Shown here: piece after piece, positions 16,111 through 22,301 of the stretch
Position numbering within the stretch: the stretch's first letter is position 1
How the letters are laid out: each line of letters starts with the position of its first letter
Assembly: GCF_014199255.1 (NCBI RefSeq)
Contig: NZ_JACIJF010000005.1
Span: forward strand, 62,001 to 126,000
Direction: 5' to 3'
Length of the DNA: 64,000 nt
Source of the DNA: Sphingomonas xinjiangensis
Lineage (GTDB): Bacteria > Pseudomonadota > Alphaproteobacteria > Sphingomonadales > Sphingomonadaceae
Made by a program: the position numbers and the translations under genes
Notes under the pieces: generated by a model
What the model saw: only the letters and a program-made list of their open reading frames with translations
The model's database searches: none
What the model was told of the DNA's origin: nothing

Positions 16111-16805
16111 ACCTCGCCGAGTTCACACCCGGCTCGGCGCTGATCACCGTCGTCCTGATCGCTCTCGCACCCTTTTTCGCAGTGATGGTGACCAGCTTTA
16201 CCAAGATCGTCGTGGTGTTGAGCCTCGTGCGCAATGCGCTGGGCCTGCAGCAGGTGCCGCCCAATCTAGTGCTGAACGGTTTGGCGCTGATCCTCACCGT
16301 GTTCGTGATGTACCCGACGCTCGACAAGATGCAGACCGCCGCCGCGGTTCAGGGGCCGACCTCGCCCACCATGCCGGGCGATCCACCGCCAGCCGCCGAA
16401 AACCCGATCGAGAGCACCGGCGACATCTTCGCGACGGCCGATCGCGCCAAGGAGCCGCTGCGCGCCTTCCTGGTCAAGCACAGCGACCCGCGCGAACGCG
16501 CCTTCTTCTGGCGCACTCAGCAGCGAATCGGCGATCCGGCCAAGGCGTCACAGCTGAAGGAGACCGACTTCGTCATCGTCATCCCGGCCTTCGTGGTGAA
16601 GGAGCTGAAACTCGCCTTCCAGATCGGCTTCCTGATCTTCCTGCCGTTCCTCGTCATCGATATGGTCATCTCCAACATCCTGCTGGCGATGGGCATGATG
16701 ATGCTCTCGCCGGTGACGATCTCGCTGCCGTTCAAGATCCTGCTATTCGTGCTGGTCGACGGGTGGGTGAAGCTCAGCCACGGCCTGGTGCTCTCCTATG
16801 CCTGA
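16107..16805 (+). CDS. sctR: Type III secretion export gate protein SctR
   Basis: A 232-residue FliP/YscR protein with four membrane segments. Family stretches are clear: MVTSFTKIVVVLSLVRNALG near the N-terminus, then KETDFVIVIPAFVVKELKLAF and FLPFLVIDMVISNILLAMGM in the C-terminal half. Five copies start the SctRST pore. The central periplasmic loop (about residues 75-130) is Pro-rich and somewhat long. It overlaps sctQ (ATGA) and is followed 12 bases later by sctS. Confidence 0.97.
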   Translation: MNLAEFTPGSALITVVLIALAPFFAVMVTSFTKIVVVLSLVRNALGLQQVPPNLVLNGLALILTVFVMYPTLDKMQTAAAVQGPTSPTMPGDPPPAAENPIESTGDIFATADRAKEPLRAFLVKHSDPRERAFFWRTQQRIGDPAKASQLKETDFVIVIPAFVVKELKLAFQIGFLIFLPFLVIDMVISNILLAMGMMMLSPVTISLPFKILLFVLVDGWVKLSHGLVLSYA

Positions 16806-16817
16806 GGCACGCGCGCG

Positions 16818-17084
16818 ATGAGCGACGACATCGTCGCCCTGACCACCCAGGCGCTGTGGCTGGTGCTGCTGCTGTCGGCGCCGCCGATCATCGCTGCGTC
16901 GGTCGTCGGCCTGCTGGTCGCGATAGTCCAGGCGGCGACACAGCTTCAGGAACAGACGCTGCAATATACGCTGAAGTTCTTCGCGATCGTGATCAGCATT
17001 TTCGTCACCGCCAGCATGATGGCGGGAACGCTCTACAGCTATGCCGACACGATCTTCACCGGCCTGGCGGGGGTCGGGCGATGA
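16818..17084 (+). CDS. sctS: Type III secretion export gate protein SctS
   Basis: An 88-residue FliQ/YscS protein with two membrane hairpins, including LVLLLSAPPIIAASVVGLLV and the conserved IVQAATQLQEQTL turn. Four copies continue the SctRST export pore. Length is exactly that of the family. The stop overlaps the sctT start (ATGA). Confidence 0.96.
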   Translation: MSDDIVALTTQALWLVLLLSAPPIIAASVVGLLVAIVQAATQLQEQTLQYTLKFFAIVISIFVTASMMAGTLYSYADTIFTGLAGVGR

Positions 17085-17908
17085 TCGAGGCAGCGCCTCC
17101 GGGCGTCGGCATTCCGCTATTCGCGGCAATGCCCTGGCTCGATCAGCTGCTGACCGTTGCAGTTGCCTCCGCCCGCTTCGCCTTCGCCTTCGTCTTCGTG
17201 CCGGTGTTTTCGCGCGACGTGATGCCGGGGACCGTGCGCAACAGCATCATCGTCACCTTCGGCCTCGTCGCGCTGCAGATGCAGCCGGATTTCCGCCCCG
17301 CCGATCTGACCGCCATGGGCTGGGTGACGATGCTCTTCAAGGAGGCCTCGGCCGGCGCGATCATCGGCTTCTTCTTCGGCACCGTACTCTGGGCGCTCGC
17401 CGCAGCGGGCGAAATCATCGATACCAAGGTGGGCGCCACGATCGGCCAGCTGGTCGATCCGCTGAGCGGCACCACCACCTCGTTGACCGGTATTCTGCTC
17501 GGCCGCTTCGCCGAGGTCGTCTTCGTCACCGCCGGCGGGCTGATGCTGCTCGTCGGAACAGTGATGGGCAGCTATCTCGTCTGGCCGCTCGGCCCGGGCG
17601 GCTTGCAGCTCGACATGCGCGCGCTGCAGTTCTTTGAAGGCGAATTCGGCCGGCTGTTCGCGCTCGCTTTCCTCTTCGCCGCGCCGGTGCTGACGGTGCT
17701 CTACGTCATCGACATCGGCATGGGCTTCCTCAATCGCTTCGCCCAGTCGTTCAACGTCTTTTCGATGTCGATGCCGATCAAGGCGGCCGCCGCCGCCTTC
17801 GTGGTGATCCTCACCCTGCCCTTGCTCGCCCAAGCGATCGTCGCGGATCTCGGCACGCGCGAAGAGATCGCCGGCGGCGTGCTTCAACGAACGGCGGCGC
17901 CGCGATGA
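17081..17908 (+). CDS. sctT: Type III secretion export gate protein SctT
   Basis: A 275-residue FliR/YscT membrane protein. It completes the SctRST pore. Family segments include FAFVFVPVFSRDVMPGTVRN near the N-terminus, the LFKEASAGAIIGFFFGTVLW stretch and DTKVGATIGQLVDPLSGTTT. The ATG at 17081 overlaps the sctS stop. A frame reaching back to 16763 runs through sctS in another frame and is not used. The stop overlaps the regulator gene (ATGA), so this regulator is made with the export gate. Confidence 0.96.
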   Translation: MIEAAPPGVGIPLFAAMPWLDQLLTVAVASARFAFAFVFVPVFSRDVMPGTVRNSIIVTFGLVALQMQPDFRPADLTAMGWVTMLFKEASAGAIIGFFFGTVLWALAAAGEIIDTKVGATIGQLVDPLSGTTTSLTGILLGRFAEVVFVTAGGLMLLVGTVMGSYLVWPLGPGGLQLDMRALQFFEGEFGRLFALAFLFAAPVLTVLYVIDIGMGFLNRFAQSFNVFSMSMPIKAAAAAFVVILTLPLLAQAIVADLGTREEIAGGVLQRTAAPR

Positions 17909-18282
17909 CCGGGCAAGTCCTTCGCCAAGATCCGCCCCGCGATGCCGGCGCCGACGATCTCGCTCGACTAATCGAACAGCTACGCGAGGCCGAGGCGAAG
18001 CGAGACGCACACGCCCGCGAGATCCAGATCGGCGAGTTCATCGTCGTCGGCTGGCGCGTGCCGCTGCTTCACCTGGCCGCGCTCCAGACGCTCACCCGCA
18101 ACGAAGCCGCGGTGCTGCGCTTCCTCGGCTGGGGCCGCGCCAACGGCGACATCGGCACGCTGCTCAACATGACCGAGAACACGGTGCGCACCCATATGAA
18201 CAACGCGATCCGCAAGCTCGACCTAGACGGCGTTCGCGAGCTCAACAGCCTGGCGGGACTGCTTTTCCTGCCGATCCAATGA
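17905..18282 (+). CDS. Small LuxR-type HTH regulator
   Basis: A 125-residue protein. Residues 15-50 are a charged helix (probably a coiled-coil or dimer helix). The C-terminal 60 residues are a LuxR/GerE helix-turn-helix: LTRNEAAVLRFLGWGRANGD, then IGTLLNMTENTVRTHMNNAI and RKLDLDGVRELN. There is no receiver or autoinducer domain. It is the last gene coupled to the sctU operon, and its stop lies right next to two copies of the repeated box (18288-18330). It is the obvious candidate to bind that box and control the peripheral secretion genes. This link is inference. Confidence 0.85.
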   Translation: MTGQVLRQDPPRDAGADDLARLIEQLREAEAKRDAHAREIQIGEFIVVGWRVPLLHLAALQTLTRNEAAVLRFLGWGRANGDIGTLLNMTENTVRTHMNNAIRKLDLDGVRELNSLAGLLFLPIQ

Positions 18283-18287
18283 CCGAT

Positions 18288-18330
18288 CTAAGCGGATCGT
18301 TGAGCCGAACTAAACGAATCGTGGAGCGCG
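18288..18330 (+). promoter_or_regulatory. Candidate type III regulon boxes (copies B and C, tandem)
   Basis: Two copies in tandem, CTAAGCGGATCGTTGAGC from 18288 and CTAAACGAATCGTGGAGC from 18310, with starts 22 bases apart, i.e. two helical turns on the same DNA face. They lie 100-145 bases upstream of the ATG at 18432 and immediately after the LuxR-type gene. Confidence 0.5.
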
Positions 18331-18431
18331 CCCCGCGGCATTTGCGGCCAATCTCCCCTTGTAGCGGCCACAGGTCGCAACCGGCCAGCTCCCCGAATGG
18401 AGCGCAAAATTCCGAAGCGAAAGGAAGTAGC

Positions 18432-19076
18432 ATGAGCGGCGGTTTCATCGGCTCTCTCACCGGATCCTTCTTCAACCCGATCAACGCTGGCCTGGCGCTT
18501 GCGGGTCCGGCCGGCTGGGCGGCGCTTGCCACCCGCACCCTGGGCACGGCGATCATCAAGGAAGTCATTGGCCAGGTCGGCCAGCAGCTGGGACTGCCGC
18601 AGGGCATGATCAACATGGCGCAGAACGCCTTTTCGGCGGCCACCGGCACCATCGGCGGTCCTGCTAGCATCCCCGAGGCGATTGCTGAGCTGACACAGGC
18701 CTTCAACCTCTCGCCCCGCGAACAGGGTGAGCTGCAGCGCGCCGCTCAGCAGGACTCGCGCGACATCTTCGACAAGCTCGCCGAAGCCTTCAAGGAAGGC
18801 AAGGACCGCGCCGAAGCCGAAAAGACCAAGGGCGGGAAGAATGGCCGCAGCTGGCTGCAGGTCATCGCCGACTCGATGGCAGATGCGCTAGACAAAAAGG
18901 TCCAGGACATGGACACGATGGCCAAGGCGCTCGACAAGCAGGGCAGCAACAAGTCCGTCAGAGCTTCCACGGACCTCCAAGTTGCCGGCCAGGAATTCTC
19001 CTATCTTATGAACGCCAGCAGCACCGTCATCAAGACGATCGGCGAAGGTCTGAGCGGTATGTCGCGCAAGCAATAA
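18432..19076 (+). CDS. Unknown protein, candidate type III filament, tip or translocator subunit
   Basis: A 214-residue protein. I chose the ATG at 18432 (AAAGGAAG upstream) because the earlier frame runs through the box-containing leader. It has a Gly/Ala-rich, weakly hydrophobic N-terminal region (residues 5-75), a charged helical middle with KLAEAFKEGKDRAEAEKTKG, and a C-terminal helix ending TIGEGLSGMSRKQ. The last 28 residues resemble the end of the probable needle protein (SFMANSSHTSID, then ALETMARKN). There is no signal peptide. Two regulon boxes precede it and a strong terminator follows. A secreted structural subunit is the best guess. No family is recognised. Confidence 0.65.
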   Translation: MSGGFIGSLTGSFFNPINAGLALAGPAGWAALATRTLGTAIIKEVIGQVGQQLGLPQGMINMAQNAFSAATGTIGGPASIPEAIAELTQAFNLSPREQGELQRAAQQDSRDIFDKLAEAFKEGKDRAEAEKTKGGKNGRSWLQVIADSMADALDKKVQDMDTMAKALDKQGSNKSVRASTDLQVAGQEFSYLMNASSTVIKTIGEGLSGMSRKQ

Positions 19077-19098
19077 GACCAACCGGTTTCACTTTGGT

Positions 19099-19140
19099 GG
19101 GAGAGCGGCGTAAAAGCCGCTTTCCCCTTTGTTTTTGTTT
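19099..19140 (+). terminator. Intrinsic terminator after the 214-aa gene
   Basis: An 11-base-pair stem (GGGAGAGCGGC at 19099-19109 with GCCGCTTTCCC at 19116-19126, one G-U pair) closes a 6-base loop GTAAAA and is followed by a T-rich run (CTTTGTTTTTGTTT). It ends about 14 bases before the next gene's start codon, so that gene needs read-through or a promoter within the hairpin region. Confidence 0.8.
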
Positions 19141-19153
19141 GTGGAGGGTATCC

Positions 19154-20050
19154 ATGAAGCGTGCGGCGGCGATCCTGCTTGGCTTGTCACTGATCTGGCC
19201 GGCCAGCGCATCGGCCCAGAACATGGGCTGGAGCACCATCATTCCGTCTGTAACCGGCACAGACACCCTTGGCCTCCACCTGCGTGAGCAAATGCGCGGA
19301 CAGCCGCGCTCGTCCCAGCCCCGCGGGAGCAGCCAGTCGCGACGTATTCTGGATGCTCCAGCCGCATCCTCCGCTCAAGTGGCTCAGTTGCGCTACACGC
19401 CCTCCAAGGCGCGGCGCGCCGCCAATCTCAAGGCGTTTGTTAGCAAGACACGGGCGATCGACCCAGGGAATGCGCAAGACTTGGAGCGGCTGTTTGCTCA
19501 GGGGGACTTCATCGACCGACTCGGCGGTTTGCTGGCCCCCCTCGGCATTCGCGTCGACAATGTCGCCGACGCTTATACTGTCTGGATGATCGCCGCGTGG
19601 AACGCCACGCGCGGTCGCAACGAGACGCCGAGCCGGGGCAAGGTCCAAGCTGTTCGCTCCCAGCTTGAGAGAGCATTGGGCTCGTCAACCGAGATCGCAG
19701 GTGCCGGTGATGCCGCGAAGCAGGAGCTCGCCGAGGCGCTGCTGGTTCAAATGGCGCTCGTAGATACCGCGGTTTCGCAGAACGAGAAGAATCCTGATGG
19801 CCTTCGCCGCTTCGGCGCCGCGGTCAATCAAGGCGCCAAGCGGATGGGCCTCGATCTGACGGCCATGGAGTTGACCGAGAGCGGGTTCGTGCCGATTTCT
19901 GCCAGCAGTATCGAACCGCCAATAGCCGAAGAGGGTCCTTCCAAACCGAGCGGTACGCCGAACCCGTCTTACGGCATGCTTGCCCTTGTCGCCGGTGGCG
20001 CAGGCGTTGGCGTTGGCGGCGCGATGTTGTTGCGCCGAAATCGCAGCTAA
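19154..20050 (+). CDS. DUF6683 family exported protein with C-terminal membrane anchor
   Basis: A 298-residue protein. The ATG at 19154 has GGAGGG just upstream and begins a clear signal peptide (MKRAAAILLGLSLIWPASASA). The middle (about residues 75-215) has the DUF6683 pattern: LRYTPSKARRAANLKAFVSK, later DNVADAYTVWMIAAWNATRG and a KQELAEALLVQMALV helix. A Pro-rich stretch leads to a C-terminal membrane segment (MLALVAGGAGVGVGGAMLL) with RRNRS after it, a sorting-tail-like end. Function of the family is unknown. It follows a strong terminator and shares the neighbourhood of the secretion genes. Confidence 0.75.
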   Translation: MKRAAAILLGLSLIWPASASAQNMGWSTIIPSVTGTDTLGLHLREQMRGQPRSSQPRGSSQSRRILDAPAASSAQVAQLRYTPSKARRAANLKAFVSKTRAIDPGNAQDLERLFAQGDFIDRLGGLLAPLGIRVDNVADAYTVWMIAAWNATRGRNETPSRGKVQAVRSQLERALGSSTEIAGAGDAAKQELAEALLVQMALVDTAVSQNEKNPDGLRRFGAAVNQGAKRMGLDLTAMELTESGFVPISASSIEPPIAEEGPSKPSGTPNPSYGMLALVAGGAGVGVGGAMLLRRNRS

Positions 20051-20059
20051 CTCGCCCGC

Positions 20060-20080
20060 CTAATCGAATCGTCTAGGTAC
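20060..20080 (+). promoter_or_regulatory. Candidate type III regulon box (copy D)
   Basis: CTAATCGAATCGTCTAGG, sharing the CTAA-N-CG-R-W-TCGT core with copies A-C, about 52 bases upstream of the ATG at 20132. The second half of the box (TTGAGC in A and B) is not conserved here. Confidence 0.4.
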
Positions 20081-20131
20081 AGGCCAGCGTCACCCGCCTA
20101 ACCCTCATCGGCAGCTACTCACTCCCAGCCA

Positions 20132-21739
20132 ATGAGGGACGTCATGGTTTCAGCAGTCGACGGTGCGAGCACGCGGACAGCGCCTCCTCCGCCCCCCGCA
20201 CCGCCAGCGCCCCGAACCACGGTTCAGCTCGCTCAGGCACGACTGCCCAGCCAGGTTCCGACGCAACCCGCCCAGACGCCGACCGGACCAAGCCCCGAGG
20301 CCCAGGCCGCCCGGGCCAAGATCGACGAGCACCTCGACGGCACCGGCTTTCTCAACGCCCAGACCCATGGTGACGATCAGGCGATCGCCAGCACGCTTGC
20401 AAGCCTGTCGGCAACCGATGCCAACGCGGTGGTCGCGGGTCTTCAGGCCGATGGTCGCCTCGACGATCTTGCCAGCACGATCACCTCGAGCAGCGTCTTC
20501 ACGGGCAACCTCTCGGCCGATGAACGCCGCCAGTTCATAACCGACGTGGCCGGCAAGCTCGACGGCAACAATCTCGCGTTCTTGAGCCGCGCGTTCGATA
20601 CGATCGGCGGCGATCGGGGTCGTGAGGGTGCCGGCTATGTGCAGGAACTCGGCCAGGCCGTCGCCGCTCACGCCTCGCCGCAGACGAAGATCGACTTCGT
20701 CCGCGCGCTCGGCCCCGACACAGTCAACGCCGACGGCAACACGCAGTTCGACAACGGCCTTCTCAGCCGCACCACCCATCATGGCAATCCTCAGGCCGTC
20801 GCCGTGGGCGAAGTGCTGAGCTCGATGCGCGGCGCCCAATTGGAAACTGCGTTCAACACGCTCGACTCGGGCCAGCAGCGAGCGGTCTTCCAGGCGGCAA
20901 TCGGCGAGACGTCGTCCCACTTCACTGGCCAGGGCTCGCCGATTCAGACACCGGGCTACAACACCGCGCTCTTTACCGAGCTGTCCCAAGCTTTCGCGAC
21001 CATGCCGAGCGCGCACCAAAAGGCACAGGCTTTTGCTGTCGGCGCGGAAGTTCTGCGTGGCGAGCGGCCGCCGACCACCGCGGTGCTCACGGGTCAGAAC
21101 GCAAGCGAGCCGAAGCGGGCGATGCTCGAGATGGCCAACGCGCTCGGCAACATTATCGACAGCGATCCGAGCGGCATCGTCAACGACCTGTCGCAGTTCC
21201 GCCAGCCGCCGGCAGGCTCCGGCGACGTCGCCACGGCCAACGGCAATGCGCTCGCCAGCTATGCGCGCACGATGCTGGAGAATGATCAGGGTGCCAAGGG
21301 CCGTCTGGGCGCTCAGATGGCCCGTGTCGCGGCCGGCAACGTTGGTCAGGCGACTCCGGACGCTGCCTTCGACCATGCGGTGAACGGTCAATATCGGACT
21401 GCCACTGGGCTCGGTTACTTCATCGGTGCCGCTTCAGCCGCGGCGCGGTCGATCGACAGCGACAATGCAGCGCAGAACCAGCTAATCGGCAACACGCTGG
21501 CCTCGGGTCTGACGTTGCTCGACAAGTTCGGTGTCGCGTCGGTCGCCGCGGCGGTCGCCAAGGATTGGGTGCGCACCGCTCAAAGCTCGCTCGCGGGCGC
21601 CGGTGGCAATCACCCGACTCAGGCCTTGACCGACGCCGCCCTTCCGACGGACGCTGCAGGCAATGACTCCTCGCTCTCCAACTCGCGCTCGGCATTCCTG
21701 TCGACGCTCAACTTCGTCTCGGCGAACGCGCGGCCCTGA
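20132..21739 (+). CDS. Large protein of unknown function, candidate type III effector
   Basis: A 535-residue protein without signal peptide or lipobox. Residues 1-60 are Pro/Gln/Ala-rich and disordered (runs of Pro near residues 18-26), a common look for type III secretion signals. The rest is mostly helical, with repeated short helices and Gly/Asn turns, e.g. SMRGAQLETAFNTLDSGQQR and a late semi-hydrophobic region YFIGAASAAARS. Start could be the ATG at 20132 or at 20144. A regulon box lies just upstream. No catalytic motif is visible. Effector status is inferred from its location, leader composition and the box. Confidence 0.65.
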   Translation: MRDVMVSAVDGASTRTAPPPPPAPPAPRTTVQLAQARLPSQVPTQPAQTPTGPSPEAQAARAKIDEHLDGTGFLNAQTHGDDQAIASTLASLSATDANAVVAGLQADGRLDDLASTITSSSVFTGNLSADERRQFITDVAGKLDGNNLAFLSRAFDTIGGDRGREGAGYVQELGQAVAAHASPQTKIDFVRALGPDTVNADGNTQFDNGLLSRTTHHGNPQAVAVGEVLSSMRGAQLETAFNTLDSGQQRAVFQAAIGETSSHFTGQGSPIQTPGYNTALFTELSQAFATMPSAHQKAQAFAVGAEVLRGERPPTTAVLTGQNASEPKRAMLEMANALGNIIDSDPSGIVNDLSQFRQPPAGSGDVATANGNALASYARTMLENDQGAKGRLGAQMARVAAGNVGQATPDAAFDHAVNGQYRTATGLGYFIGAASAAARSIDSDNAAQNQLIGNTLASGLTLLDKFGVASVAAAVAKDWVRTAQSSLAGAGGNHPTQALTDAALPTDAAGNDSSLSNSRSAFLSTLNFVSANARP

Positions 21740-22205
21740 TCGGCTCGCGGTTGCGTTGACGCTGATCTTGACCGGCGCGGCCTGTTCACCAGCCGCGCCG
21801 GTCGCCTCGCCCAAGGACCCGAGCTACGCCGTCGCCGATGCGCAGATCCCGTTCCCTGACCCTTATCGCAGCGACCTGATCCAGATCGCCGACCTGATCA
21901 TGCGCGATATGAGAAAGGACGGAGCCGAATGCCTTGAAGCTCGCTTCCTGACGATTCCGACGACGAGCGGCAGTGATCTCGCCGAGTTCTATGATGATCA
22001 GCTTCGGCCGCATTGGACCCTAAAGGATTTGACGGCAGCGCCACTCACGAGTGACAAACGCGTTTTCCGGCGAAACCGTTCTTGGTTCGGGTACGCGATC
22101 GCCGATCGTGATGTTGGCGGATCCACTGCAGCAATCATCGTGACTAACACCTTCTGGGACGAGCCGTCCCGTCACGCGGCGTGGGAGTGTTTCAAGTCAT
22201 CTTGA
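21663..22205 (+). CDS. Possible lipoprotein, pilotin candidate
   Basis: The frame begins inside the previous gene and codes for up to 180 residues. A hydrophobic stretch (LAVALTLILTGAAC) ends in a lipobox-like GAAC, suggesting an outer-membrane lipoprotein whose real start lies near 21740-21756; a TTG at 21756 is the nearest candidate. The mature part (about 140 residues) is soluble, with Trp/Phe-rich C-terminal half and a closing Cys. Secretins of injectisomes need a pilotin lipoprotein, and none is obvious elsewhere in the locus, so this is a candidate. The lipobox is imperfect and the start is uncertain. Confidence 0.45.
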   Translation: MTPRSPTRARHSCRRSTSSRRTRGPDRLAVALTLILTGAACSPAAPVASPKDPSYAVADAQIPFPDPYRSDLIQIADLIMRDMRKDGAECLEARFLTIPTTSGSDLAEFYDDQLRPHWTLKDLTAAPLTSDKRVFRRNRSWFGYAIADRDVGGSTAAIIVTNTFWDEPSRHAAWECFKSS

Positions 22206-22301
22206 AGCCGCCGAAGGTTGTCGAACGACTGGCCGCACCCTGCGCGCGGCATGAAGGCCGATCAGCGGCACGCGCCTCATCGACATCGCATGTGCCTCTC
22301 C

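Noticed and set aside
16763..17908. 381-codon version of sctT with an upstream start
   Set aside because: The extra 106 codons are out-of-frame sctS sequence; the ATG at 17081 overlaps the sctS stop and fits the family.
20150..21391. 413-codon minus-strand frame opposite the 535-residue gene
   Set aside because: Codon-phase shadow of the plus-strand gene; its composition and lack of a start signal do not support coding.
2453..22205. Flagellar export locus instead of an injectisome
   Set aside because: A secretin (SctC), a lipoprotein ring protein (SctJ) and an SctD-type protein are present, and no flagellin, hook or rod genes are seen.
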